Assembly (NCBI GenBank): GCA_030427505.1
Contig: JAUICH010000040.1
Coordinates: forward strand, 1-35,879
Direction: 5' to 3'
From: Verrucomicrobiia bacterium
Lineage (GTDB): Bacteria > Verrucomicrobiota > Verrucomicrobiia > Verrucomicrobiales > DEV007
DNA: 35,879 nt
Position numbers and translations under genes: made by a program
Shown here: positions 25,730 to 35,253 of the stretch, piece after piece
Numbering within the stretch: position 1 is the first letter of the stretch
Layout: each line of letters opens with the position of its first letter
Notes under the pieces: generated by a model
Databases searched by the model: none
What the model was told of the DNA's origin: nothing
The model's input: the letters and a program-made list of their open reading frames with translations, nothing else

Positions 25730-28700
25730 ATGAGCCCGTCCGATGCCGCCACCGTCACCTCACCCAAGGGCGAACGCCGTCCCTGGATGGGCCTGGCCGC
25801 GTTCACCGCGAAGACCCAGCGCTACTTCTTCGGCCGGGACGCGGAGATCGCGGACATCTTTGTCCGGGTGCGGGAGCAGCCGCTCACCATCCTTTACGGA
25901 CAGTCGGGTCTGGGAAAAAGTTCCCTGCTCGGCGCGGGGCTCTTCCCGAAGCTGACCGTGGAAGGCTGGCGCCCCGCCATCATCCGCCTGCGCTATGAGG
26001 AGAGCGATTCCCCGCTGATCGAACAGGTGAAGAGCGCGCTCGAAGGACTGTTGGCGGGAGCAGGAGAGGCCGCCGCCGGCGCCATGTGCACCGGTGGCGA
26101 AACGCTCTGGGAACGGCTTCATCATAAGAACCTGCGGCCCGCCAGCGGCGACAGCCATCCCCCGGTGCTGATATTCGATCAGTTCGAGGAAATCTTTACC
26201 CTGGGCCAGCGGGCGGAGCGGCTCCCCGAAGCACGGGAGTTGTTCGTCCAGTTGGCCGACGTCATCGAAAACCGCCCGCCCGCCGCTCTCCGGCAAGGTT
26301 TTGAAGAGGACCGCCGTCTGGCCCGTAACTATGACTTCACCCCCAGCCCGGTCCGGTTTGTCCTGACTCTACGGGAGGACTTTCTGTCGCCCCTCGAGCA
26401 GTGGAAAAAGGTGCTGCCCTCCCTCATGCGCAACCGCATGGCGCTGCACTTGCTGAACGGTCCCCAGGCGCTGGAGGCGGTGGTGCGGCCCGGCGAACTC
26501 GACGGCCCGCCCCTGGCGGACGCGGAGGTCGGCGCCGCCATCGTCCGCTTCGTGGCGAAAAAGTCCGGCGAGACCCCGCTGGAAGAGATCGGCGCGGTGC
26601 CGCCTTTGCTCAGCCTGGTATGCGAACGGCTGAATGCCTCCCGCCTGGCCCAGGGGTTGCCCGCCATCACGGCGGAACTGGTGGAGTCCCAGAGTTCCGA
26701 CATCTTGCACGCCTTCTACGAAGAAAGCTTCGCCGGTCAGCCAGACGCGTTGCGCCATTTTGTCGAAGACCGCATGGTCACCGAGGGCGGCCACCGGGCT
26801 CCCGTGCCCCGGGACGACGCCGCCGCCACCCTGCGACGGGCCGGGATCTCCGATCCGGAAGCGGCTCTCGATGGGCTGGTAATCCGGCGCCTGATCAGCG
26901 CCGAAGACCGGGGCGGCATTCCCTGGCTGGAAATCACCCACGACGTGCTGGCGCCCCTCGTGGTGCGCTCCCGGGACGACCGGCTGGAACGCGAACGCGC
27001 CGAAGCGGAGCGGCGCCGGGCGGAGGCCATCGAAAAGGAGCGCCGCCGCCTGCACCGTCTCGTGGTGCTCTTTGCCATTCTTTCCCTGGTGGCGGCGGGC
27101 GGCATGCTCTTTGGATGGTGGAAAGCGAAGGAAGCCACTTCCCAGCGGGACGAAGCCCGCTACAGCGAGGGCCTGGGCTGGCTGCTCCGGGCGGAGGTGG
27201 CGGAGGAGCGGGGCCACCGCTACCCCGATACCCTGCTTTACGCCGCGCAGGCCATCGGGTTCGAAGGCGCGGGCCGTCCAGAAGGGGGCGGGGAACCCCT
27301 GCGCTTCATCCGGGAAGACCGGAACCCGGAAGCCTACCAGCGGGCCACGCAATGGATCGCCGAAAGGCCCGCCTACTTGCCATTGTGGAGCAGCCAGAAC
27401 CGGCCTGACACGCCCGCCGCCGCGCTGGCGGTGGATGGCTCCGGCCGCTGGCTGGCGCTGGGCTCGGCGGAAGGAGTCAGGCTTTTCGATCTGACGGCGG
27501 AAACGGACACGGCACTCCCCGGTCTGAGTGGCGTGACGGACCTGGCCTTCGATCCGGAAGGGAGGTTTCTCGCCGCCGCCGCCGCGGAAGGCGTGCGGGT
27601 GTGGGATGTCACGAAGGGTGACTATGCCGCGAATGGGCCGGAGGGTTCCGCCACGGCACTCGCCTGGAGCCCGGGCGGCGATCTCCTGGCCGGCGCGGCG
27701 GAAGATGGGACGATTCTTCTCTGGGACAACGGCCAGGGCGCTCCGGAGCGCATCCCGGGCGTCCTGAGCTTTCCCGCCTCGTCACTGACCTTCAGCCCTG
27801 AGAACGCCTTTCTCGCCGCCGTCTATCCGGGGGTCGGACCTCGCGTCTTCTTTCCGGCTCACAAAGCCCCAGCCCATGCCTGGGCGGACCTGGACGGGGC
27901 GCGGGCGGAGGCTCTGGACGAGCGGGACCGGGAAGCCTTCCTCGCCCGGGCAGCACTGTCGGCCAGCGTGACGAGCGTGGCGGCCTCTCCAGATGGGCGG
28001 GTGCTCGCGGCCGGCACGAAAGAACTGGAACGGGTTCCCAAAAGTGAGGAAGGCACCGCCGGTGAAGAAGAGAGGGAACACGGAAGCGTGGTGCTGTGGG
28101 ACGTGGCCGGAGCGGCCGTCCTGGGACGGGTATCGCCAGAGCAACGGCACGCTGGCGCGGTGACGGCGGTGGCGTTCCGCGGGGACGGGCGCCAGGTGGC
28201 CAGCGGCTCGGAGGATGGGACGATTAAACTGTGGAACCTCGACCCTTCAGGCCGCGCCTTGACCCTGGTGGTGACGCTGACCGGGCATCTGGGGCCGGTT
28301 ACCCGGGTGAGCTACAGCCCGGGCGAGAATATTCTGGCCAGCGCGGGAACAGATGGGAGCGCGAAGCTGTGGAACGTTTCGGGTCAAAAGGTGAAGACGC
28401 CGGACCTGTTCGCCTATGTGGAGGACGGCTGGTATGGCTTCGATCCGGAGGCGCGGTGGGGATCGGGAAGCGGATTCGCCAACCTCCCGGCGGAGACCGT
28501 GGCGGCAGAGTGGCGCGGGAAGGAACCGGAGAGCCCGGCGGAAGCCCTGATCGCGGACGCCAGGGAAGCGGTTGCGGAGAAACGCTGGCGGCGGGTGAAC
28601 CTGCGGGAGATCCAACTGTCGCGCCTGGGGGCGGAATTGCCTGAGGAATTGCGGGAAGCCAGGGAGGCGGCCTTGACGACGGAGGGTGAAAACGCTGGCG

Positions 28701-29509
28701 ACGGCTCCACCAACGGAGAAGGAATGACCCTGGCCTGGTGCCCGCCCACCGGGCCGGAGGGATTCCAGATGGGAGAGTCGGACAACCCCGGGGCCTACCT
28801 GCGCCATCAAGTCATCCTGAGCCACGGCTTCTGGCTGGGCGCTTATGAAGTGACTCAGGCACAGTATCTGGCGGTCATGGGGACGAATCCCAGCACTTAC
28901 AAGAGTTCCGGGCCGAACGCCCCGGTCGAGAATCTGAGTTGGGACGAAGCGATGGAATTCTGCCGCAAATTGACCGACCGGGAACGGGCCCGGGGAGCCA
29001 TCCCGGCGGGATGGGAATACACCCTGCCCACCGAAGCGCAGTGGGAGTATGCCTGCCGGGCGGGGACAGGGTTTGTTTACAGCTTCGGAAACGACGAGGG
29101 CGAACTATACAAATACGGAAACTACAACGATGCCAGCGGTGGCTTTGCGAACGCCGACCGGGATCACGATGATGGATACGAATACACCGCGCCGGTGGGT
29201 AGCTACCCACCGAATTCCTGGAACCTATACGACATGCACGGAAATGTTTACGAGTGGTGCCGGGACAGCATGGATCTTGGCGACGCGGCCTACCCGGAGG
29301 GACCGGTGACCGATCCCCTGGGCACGCAGGGCGCGATCCGGGTCTACCGGGGTGGCGGATTCAACTACACGGCCGCGTTCTGCCGGTCTGCAAGCCGCTT
29401 CGCGAACCCGCCCGTGAACCGGAGCAACGGCCTGGGCTTGCGCCCCGCATTGGTCCCCTCCAGTCCGTCCGTCCCGGAGGCGGCGCGTGACGGAGGACAG
29501 GGCAGGTGA
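25730..29509 (+). CDS. nSTAND NTPase - TM - WD40 - FGE-fold sensor protein
   Basis: About 1259 aa from ATG 25730. An upstream in-frame ATG at 25418 would overlap the SIR2-TIR gene by ~290 nt and adds no domain. Residues ~15-420 are an nSTAND-type NTPase: YFFGRDAEI, Walker A GQSGLGKSS (~57-65), Walker B LIFDQFEE (~147-154), and a winged-helix-like end (WLEITHDVLAPLV). A transmembrane helix follows at ~443-464. About six WD40 repeats cover ~560-900 (ASGSEDGTIKLWNLD, ASAGTDGSAKLWNVS). Residues ~995-1245 are an FGE-fold domain (LPTEAQWEYACRAGTG, LYDMHGNVYEWCRD, RVYRGGGFNY). STAND proteins oligomerise on ligand binding to activate an effector, and the partner is probably the SIR2-TIR protein just upstream. 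Its FGE domain shows no adenine-rich template similarity, so it is a fixed and not a diversified relative of the three DGR targets. Confidence 0.87.
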   Translation: MSPSDAATVTSPKGERRPWMGLAAFTAKTQRYFFGRDAEIADIFVRVREQPLTILYGQSGLGKSSLLGAGLFPKLTVEGWRPAIIRLRYEESDSPLIEQVKSALEGLLAGAGEAAAGAMCTGGETLWERLHHKNLRPASGDSHPPVLIFDQFEEIFTLGQRAERLPEARELFVQLADVIENRPPAALRQGFEEDRRLARNYDFTPSPVRFVLTLREDFLSPLEQWKKVLPSLMRNRMALHLLNGPQALEAVVRPGELDGPPLADAEVGAAIVRFVAKKSGETPLEEIGAVPPLLSLVCERLNASRLAQGLPAITAELVESQSSDILHAFYEESFAGQPDALRHFVEDRMVTEGGHRAPVPRDDAAATLRRAGISDPEAALDGLVIRRLISAEDRGGIPWLEITHDVLAPLVVRSRDDRLERERAEAERRRAEAIEKERRRLHRLVVLFAILSLVAAGGMLFGWWKAKEATSQRDEARYSEGLGWLLRAEVAEERGHRYPDTLLYAAQAIGFEGAGRPEGGGEPLRFIREDRNPEAYQRATQWIAERPAYLPLWSSQNRPDTPAAALAVDGSGRWLALGSAEGVRLFDLTAETDTALPGLSGVTDLAFDPEGRFLAAAAAEGVRVWDVTKGDYAANGPEGSATALAWSPGGDLLAGAAEDGTILLWDNGQGAPERIPGVLSFPASSLTFSPENAFLAAVYPGVGPRVFFPAHKAPAHAWADLDGARAEALDERDREAFLARAALSASVTSVAASPDGRVLAAGTKELERVPKSEEGTAGEEEREHGSVVLWDVAGAAVLGRVSPEQRHAGAVTAVAFRGDGRQVASGSEDGTIKLWNLDPSGRALTLVVTLTGHLGPVTRVSYSPGENILASAGTDGSAKLWNVSGQKVKTPDLFAYVEDGWYGFDPEARWGSGSGFANLPAETVAAEWRGKEPESPAEALIADAREAVAEKRWRRVNLREIQLSRLGAELPEELREAREAALTTEGENAGDGSTNGEGMTLAWCPPTGPEGFQMGESDNPGAYLRHQVILSHGFWLGAYEVTQAQYLAVMGTNPSTYKSSGPNAPVENLSWDEAMEFCRKLTDRERARGAIPAGWEYTLPTEAQWEYACRAGTGFVYSFGNDEGELYKYGNYNDASGGFANADRDHDDGYEYTAPVGSYPPNSWNLYDMHGNVYEWCRDSMDLGDAAYPEGPVTDPLGTQGAIRVYRGGGFNYTAAFCRSASRFANPPVNRSNGLGLRPALVPSSPSVPEAARDGGQGR

Positions 29510-29713
29510 GCGAAAGCGAGCGACCTGGCAGCCGTCACGGGAAGCCGGAGGGGACGCGAGAAAAGTCAAGGCGACAGGGAATGGGGCCGGCTTGCCGGTC
29601 GCAGGACTGGATGGAAGGGCGGAGGAAGACAGAACCATAGTTCCGCCGGATCTTCCCTGAATCCGGCAGAGCCTTTCGTGGCCGGCCGGGTAGAACTCGT
29701 ATCCTTCACTTTC

Positions 29714-32188
29714 TCACCCCGCCAGGAAAGGTTCGGTAGGGCGGACTTTGTGGAGGACGAGCCACTCGGCGTGTTCGTTGAGGGCTTCTTTGCCGAGTTC
29801 GCGGATGATTTCCTGGGCGCTGGCATGGGCGGGTCGGGGATCTTTCGCGGTTTCGGTATCGGTTAGCAGATCGGTCAGGCGCTTCTCCGTGTGGGCGAAG
29901 AGATGGTGCATGCCGTCGTAGTTCCGGGCATGCTCCGCGTAAGCCTGTTTTTCAGTCCAGGCGATCCGGATGGCGCCCAGCACGAGGAGGGCGCCTGACA
30001 GGACGATCCACCAGTCCACCAAAGCGGGAACCGGGTAGTGGAGCGACTGCGCGGCGAACCAATAGATGAGAAGGATGACGCTGCTGGAGACGGCCGCGGC
30101 CACGTACCAGAGCCGTATTCCCATCAGAGGCTTCAACCACTTGGGAGGTTCGCCGCCGTGCCCGTACATCGCGCAAATGAAATGAAGCGCCCACCCAGCC
30201 GTGGCCAGCCCCACGGCCACTTTCCAGACGATCCGGGAGGCCTGGGATATCACCGCCCCGGATTCGTGGGAAATCGATGCGACCCAGCACAGGATCGCCA
30301 ACACTCCGAAAGACAGAATACCCGCCAAGGTCAGCCCCCACCCATAGAGGTGACCCGCGTGCAGCTTGTGGAGATTCTCTGCGGCGGATCTGGCGTAGAA
30401 TCCCTTTTGATCGCTTACCCACAGTCTTTTTACCAGACTCAAGAGCTTCCTTTGGTCGTCCGGGGTCAGGTCTTCAAAGTCACGCCTCCAGGGCTCGTAA
30501 GGAAAAGCGGCGCAACTGATGGCGTACCTCAGCCAGTCGATCTCCCGCTTCTGCCGGTGAAGATAGTGGTAAGCCACGGAATAGGGCATTCCGCTCAGGC
30601 ACCAGAAGATTTGTACCCGCAGCCCTTCCGCCAAAGCCCGGTAGTCGAAACGGCGAGGTTCTTTGCGAGTGTTCCGGTATCTCCGGAAGATCACTGAAAT
30701 CGCCAATACCAATATCAAGGCAATCGTGACAAAGCCCGCCCGGGGGAACGGATCGTGAAACTCCGGCTGGATCACGGTAAAGCACACCTCCTCAGGGGCG
30801 GGTCCCGCTTTGTGTCCATCGGCACCCGGCGGCGGCTCTGCCGAGAGATGACCGTCAGACTCGTGGTCCGCGGAGGCTGGCTTTTCCTGGCCCATTTCCT
30901 CGGCGGGATGGTGATGTCCCTCGTCACTTATAGAGACGGCTTCCCCATGCCCGGAGGAAAGATGCCAGTGAGAAAACAGGTGAAGCATCAAAGCCGCCAC
31001 GGCGGCCAGAATGGCCATCCAGCGCATCACGCTGAGCTTTACTCCGTCGAATTTTCTCGTTAGTTCGGCAGCCTTCCACCGCAGAGTGATGGGGCGCTCC
31101 AGCCGCCGCACGATTTTCTCGGCTTCGGGGCTGAGACCCAATTCGTCAATGTGGTTGACCTTAAGAAACTCGCAAAGCGGATCTTTCGGATCCCAAGGCA
31201 GTTTGTTGAATGTCTCGATCTCCCGCGCCATCCGGGCCAGGTGGGTCACTGGCGGCTCTTCGTGAGAATGGGAAGACTCCGCTTTTCCAGGCTCCGCCGG
31301 TAAGATGAGTTTGACGCCTTCGTTGACCGGGTCCGCCACCTCCTCTGGCCCACCGTTTTCTGCCTTCCGCCGCTTGCCCCGCGTGATGGGCAGGCGAATG
31401 ACTTCGCCGCAATCTGCCCAGGTAAACGGCGAGGTCACCGGCAAGAGCCGGTCTTCGAAACCCTCCAGCCGGAAACGCTCGATATCGCTCGCCCCGGCGC
31501 CTTTCGCGCTTTTGGATTCGGCCTCATCCACGATGGAAACCAGGAGATGGGAAAAGGAAGCCACGTACTCTCCCGCCGCTTGGTAATGGCGGCGCCGTTC
31601 GCGCGCCTCTTCCTCTTCTTTTCGCTCTTCATCCCTCTCGTCCTGGTTAGCTTCTTGGGAATCCTGTGCGGATTCGGCCGCAACCGGTCTCATCCGCACC
31701 GGAAAGCAGTTCTGTTTTCCGACTTTCTTTGAGATCCCGTCCAGATCCCGAAGCTTGCGTGCTTTCTCCTCTTCAGAGAACTCGTCCGAGCAAAAGGTGG
31801 TGGCCTTGCGGTAGGTTTCGAGCGAATACGGCAAAGGAGCCCGGACGATCACCGGGGAGCCTTCCGTGGATTTTTCGAGCGCTACCTCGGCAAAGATAGT
31901 GTCCGCCCCCGGAGCCAGGGAGGAAAGCACTAGAATGGGCGTGTTCTTCAAGCCGAGTCCTGACTTTGGAAAGGTCTTCGCGTCCTGGAAGTTGATCTCC
32001 CTCCATTTCTTTTCGTCTTTCGGAAGGGGCGCTCTGAGCCAGTCAAAAAAAGCAGCGATCCGGGTTTTGAGCGCTTCCACGTCGCGCTCGTCAATGTCCA
32101 TGTGTCCGGTGATACCGACGACGAAGGGCACCTGTTCGGGACGGATCTCCCGCGGGATCTCTGGTGACTGGGCTGGCTCCTGGCTCAT
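29714..32188 (-). CDS. SLOG-type N-terminus with multi-TM SLATT-like C-terminus
   Basis: An 824-aa protein. Residues ~20-150 look like a Rossmann-type SLOG domain: VPFVVGITGHMDI, then ILVLSSLAPGADTIFAEVAL and VIVRAPLPYS. Such domains bind or make nucleotide-derived signals. A charged coiled segment lies at ~170-200. Six hydrophobic helices are seen at roughly 388-408, 480-498, 613-635, 653-672, 691-710 and 721-741. The soluble tail (YDGMHHLFAHTEKRLTDLL, then LGKEALNEHAEWL) resembles the end of SLATT proteins, which are predicted pore-forming effectors of nucleotide-activated defence systems. It is convergent with the nSTAND gene. The domain names come from family memory; a transporter or stress protein is an alternative. 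Confidence 0.65.
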   Translation of the reverse strand: MSQEPAQSPEIPREIRPEQVPFVVGITGHMDIDERDVEALKTRIAAFFDWLRAPLPKDEKKWREINFQDAKTFPKSGLGLKNTPILVLSSLAPGADTIFAEVALEKSTEGSPVIVRAPLPYSLETYRKATTFCSDEFSEEEKARKLRDLDGISKKVGKQNCFPVRMRPVAAESAQDSQEANQDERDEERKEEEEARERRRHYQAAGEYVASFSHLLVSIVDEAESKSAKGAGASDIERFRLEGFEDRLLPVTSPFTWADCGEVIRLPITRGKRRKAENGGPEEVADPVNEGVKLILPAEPGKAESSHSHEEPPVTHLARMAREIETFNKLPWDPKDPLCEFLKVNHIDELGLSPEAEKIVRRLERPITLRWKAAELTRKFDGVKLSVMRWMAILAAVAALMLHLFSHWHLSSGHGEAVSISDEGHHHPAEEMGQEKPASADHESDGHLSAEPPPGADGHKAGPAPEEVCFTVIQPEFHDPFPRAGFVTIALILVLAISVIFRRYRNTRKEPRRFDYRALAEGLRVQIFWCLSGMPYSVAYHYLHRQKREIDWLRYAISCAAFPYEPWRRDFEDLTPDDQRKLLSLVKRLWVSDQKGFYARSAAENLHKLHAGHLYGWGLTLAGILSFGVLAILCWVASISHESGAVISQASRIVWKVAVGLATAGWALHFICAMYGHGGEPPKWLKPLMGIRLWYVAAAVSSSVILLIYWFAAQSLHYPVPALVDWWIVLSGALLVLGAIRIAWTEKQAYAEHARNYDGMHHLFAHTEKRLTDLLTDTETAKDPRPAHASAQEIIRELGKEALNEHAEWLVLHKVRPTEPFLAG

Positions 32189-32574
32189 CTCGCGAAGAGG
32201 GTAACCTAGATACAGGGAATGGCGAAAGTGAAATCACCGGCTTGTTCCTTCACACAGTCAGCCTGGCTTTCGGCCACCGCTACCATTTCCGCATGAGGCA
32301 CTTCTTCTGCCCGCCCAGCCGGCGGAACCCCTCCCCCCAGTTACCGCCGCACCACTCCGTAGAACTGCCGCGCCCATGCTTCAGGACAAATATCCCCTGA
32401 TATCCCGCACTGCCATTTTGTATGACTCAAACTGCGGTAGTTTTCCATTTTCAGGGTTCTTTAGGGGTAGCCGCGGCGGCTCACCATCCCATTCAACCCG
32501 GAAGACTGCCGGATAAATCAAACTCCGCTAACTCCCCAGCAGAGCCAGGGGGGGATCCTATTGAATCGACAACG
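32189..32574. other. Intergenic, no gene seen
   Basis: About 385 bp between the membrane protein's start and the tRNA 3' end. It should contain the promoter of the SLOG/SLATT-like gene. The stretch 32390-32460 is relatively A/T-rich. I see no further structure I can support. Confidence 0.4.
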
Positions 32575-32647
<73 letters not shown>

Positions 32648-33005
32648 TGAAGGATTGTCGAAAACTGTTTCTGCGTGTCGGCGGCGCGAGGGGAACTTTG
32701 GCTTCTTGCACTCGCGTGCGCCTCAGGCTAGGGAACGACGCCACCGGCCGGAGGATCACTATCCGCAATTTTTCACCGGAAGCAAGCTGACAAGGCAACG
32801 GGGTTTCACAAAGACTTCGCCGCCACCAACCACGACGTCTGAACCGGTTCGGCGAGCCTAGGACTGGCGACTGGCCCATCCGTCTGCGGAAGAACACTAC
32901 CGCAAGCGCTCTGCCGGACTGCCCCAACGGTTCCGGATCTCTCTGAAGCCCGAAACTGGAGCGAAGCGGTATCAGGTTGCGCTCCTTTCTTTTGCTCCAG
33001 ACTCT
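32648..33005. other. Intergenic, no gene seen
   Basis: About 360 bp between the tRNA 5' end and the stop of the ATPase gene. It must carry the tRNA promoter. No direct repeat of the tRNA 3' end that would mark an attachment site is visible here. Confidence 0.4.
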
Positions 33006-34439
33006 CTACCCCACGCTCAATCCTTCCGCGATCTCCTTCAAAGTAGACTTCTCCAGGCCCAATCGTGGCAGGAAGCCCCATAGGAGGTAGACTCTAAACA
33101 TTGGGTTTCCAACCAGGATCTTCCGCCGCTCTTTTACATAGATCATCGGCTTCTTCTTGGACACGCTTTCGGGTCCTTTCCGGGCGAAATCGATCGAAAC
33201 CTTTGCCGCAACCAGGCGTTGCACCGCCCGGTCCAACTTGGCGTCATTCAAATCGGGGTCGTCGACCAGCTTGAGAATCTTTTTCCTGATTGTCGAAACA
33301 AGAATGCCATACTCGGAGGTCGCGGCCGGACTACTCAGAGCTATAAAGATCATCTCATAGAGATTTACCGCAACGTCTCTCAACTCATACCTTCGCTCCA
33401 CGAATTCTCTTGGGGACTTCTCCTCCGCCTTCCTTAGAATATTGTCGAAGAAACTGAGCCCCACCGCAAAGTCCTTCAGTGCCTCAGCCAATTTCGATTG
33501 CTGAACTTCCGCTCCTTTTGGAATATCGGACAGCTTTCGCCAACGGTTCATGGCGCAATAGTCGATACAGATCTGCTGCACATTAATGGGGTTATAGAAT
33601 GCATTCTTCGAAATGTATTTCAGCCATCTCCCCTCGCAGCCGATCCCGAGTTTTTCGAAGCCCTGCATGGCGATGAGTTCGAGGTCCTCTTCTTCCCAAA
33701 GAGGAAACTCAAAGGTGGAGTCCCTTCCGACAAACTGTTCGTCCTTTTGTCCGACGAAAAGCGTCTCCTGAGGAATGGAGATGAAAATATACTTTCCTTG
33801 ATTCTGCCCGGCGGGAATCTTAACGGACTGTAGGATTTCTTTTCTCAGCTTTTCGCTTTCTATGGCATGGAAGTCATCCAGGAGCACCGCCATTCTGGTG
33901 GATTCCAGAAAGTTCAAGCAAGCATTCCTGACAGAGTCGATGACCTCTGACTGGATCTGGAGCCCGTCTATTGCGGCGACCTCCGCGCTTGCCAGAATAT
34001 CGAATGAGGTGGAAATCGCACCGATGGAGAATTTGGGATTGGCGCTGGTCGAGACTCCGGCGCTCGAGCGCAGCTGCTTTTCGTTGGTCGCAATCCTGCG
34101 AATGTTGAGCTGAAGCTTCTCCGCAATCTGACGCCAATAGTCGTCGACGCTGCGTATTTCCGAGGCCTCAGCCACGATGAACCCGTATCCGGCATCGGTA
34201 AGCGTCTTCCTGGTGAACATCGTCTTGCCGCCCTTCGATTCGCCGTAGATCCCGATGATAATGCCCGGCTGCTCGATAGCACTCTGAAGGCGGCGTATCT
34301 TGGAGCGTGTCGACTTGTCGGAAGAGGCTGTCGCCCGGTCCACGTATGAATACGGGGCGATCACGGTGGTGGAAAACACCTCCTCCACCAGAATTTCTTC
34401 ACTCTTTGCGCCAGATATGAATCGCCGGAATATATTCAT
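33006..34439 (-). CDS. AAA/STAND-like P-loop ATPase, function unknown
   Basis: A 477-aa soluble protein. Walker A is GESKGGKT (residues 66-73), Walker B is MAVLLDDFH (183-191), and a sensor-like IFISIPQETLF follows near 217-227. The C-terminal half is helical and probably a winged-helix or lid region. The layout is like ORC/STAND ATPases that appear alone in accessory DNA. The gene is clearly more A/T-rich than its neighbours, and its Lys and Ile content is higher, which suggests separate acquisition. It sits upstream of the tRNA on the same strand. No partner gene is recognised, so its target is unknown. Confidence 0.75.
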   Translation of the reverse strand: MNIFRRFISGAKSEEILVEEVFSTTVIAPYSYVDRATASSDKSTRSKIRRLQSAIEQPGIIIGIYGESKGGKTMFTRKTLTDAGYGFIVAEASEIRSVDDYWRQIAEKLQLNIRRIATNEKQLRSSAGVSTSANPKFSIGAISTSFDILASAEVAAIDGLQIQSEVIDSVRNACLNFLESTRMAVLLDDFHAIESEKLRKEILQSVKIPAGQNQGKYIFISIPQETLFVGQKDEQFVGRDSTFEFPLWEEEDLELIAMQGFEKLGIGCEGRWLKYISKNAFYNPINVQQICIDYCAMNRWRKLSDIPKGAEVQQSKLAEALKDFAVGLSFFDNILRKAEEKSPREFVERRYELRDVAVNLYEMIFIALSSPAATSEYGILVSTIRKKILKLVDDPDLNDAKLDRAVQRLVAAKVSIDFARKGPESVSKKKPMIYVKERRKILVGNPMFRVYLLWGFLPRLGLEKSTLKEIAEGLSVG

Positions 34440-34577
34440 TGTCTAAACTTTCTTATGGATAACGCCTGAGTTATTCAAGGCCTGTCTGAGGTCGCACTCC
34501 GAATTCTGGATGAATGCCCGGAAATCGCAGTGATTCCCATGCGGCGCGTCTTGGCCCTGTTGCCAGAACCCGCCGAA

Positions 34578-35102
34578 TCAGGAGCCTGGCCCCTCGTTAC
34601 CGGCGGCGCCTTGCTCCGCAAGCCGGGTGATGGCGGCCCGCAGGCGGGCAACGAGATCGGCATGTACGATGGGCGAGAATTCCGGCGCCGCGGCCCAGTT
34701 GTAGAACCAGACCGGCTTTTCGCGCAACTCCTCGGGTTCATCGGTAAACCGGGGGAAAACGTGGGCATGCAACTCCGGCACGACGTTTCCGAGGATCTCG
34801 TAGTTGATCCTCACGGCTCCGGTCACCTCCAGGACCGCATCGCCCAGCAACGTCATGTCCGCGAGAAAATCCCGGCGCCCGTCCAGAGACAAGTCGTTCA
34901 GACTCGGCACCACGGGATCAGGAAGCAGCAGGCAGTACCCCTCCAGGAACTGGACATCCCCCATGACGGCCCAGCCAGACTTCAACCGGCACAGCACTTT
35001 CTCGTTCGTGCCTTGATTCGCGGCAACTACTCGGTCTTGGACTATGGCCATGGGATTTTTGGGGGGAACAAAAGGATCAGGCGTCAGCCTGTCAGGTAAC
35101 AT
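34578..35102 (-). CDS. HIT-family (histidine triad) protein with altered triad
   Basis: A 174-aa protein resembling HIT hydrolases and transferases, which act on nucleotide phosphoesters such as dinucleoside polyphosphates. The C-terminal motif is VVPELHAHVFPRF (residues ~107-119). In the canonical H-x-H-x-H-x-x pattern the second His is catalytic. Here H112 and H114 are kept and the first His is Glu110. The upstream segment VMGDVQFLEGYCLLLP fits the family's N-terminal strands. An in-frame ATG at 35051 is an alternative start that drops 17 residues. Gene neighbours suggest no pathway. Confidence 0.75.
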   Translation of the reverse strand: MLPDRLTPDPFVPPKNPMAIVQDRVVAANQGTNEKVLCRLKSGWAVMGDVQFLEGYCLLLPDPVVPSLNDLSLDGRRDFLADMTLLGDAVLEVTGAVRINYEILGNVVPELHAHVFPRFTDEPEELREKPVWFYNWAAAPEFSPIVHADLVARLRAAITRLAEQGAAGNEGPGS

Positions 35103-35253
35103 CGCCTCGCATTCGAAGCCAAAACTAACGATTAAGCCCGTTTAAATTCGGCAGGTCAAGGGTTCCCAAGGAATTCAATAAAGTTCGGCCAATTCGCAAC
35201 GGAACCGGGCTTTCCATTGCTGCCGGGTTCAACTCCGTGGTCCGAAGTGGCAG

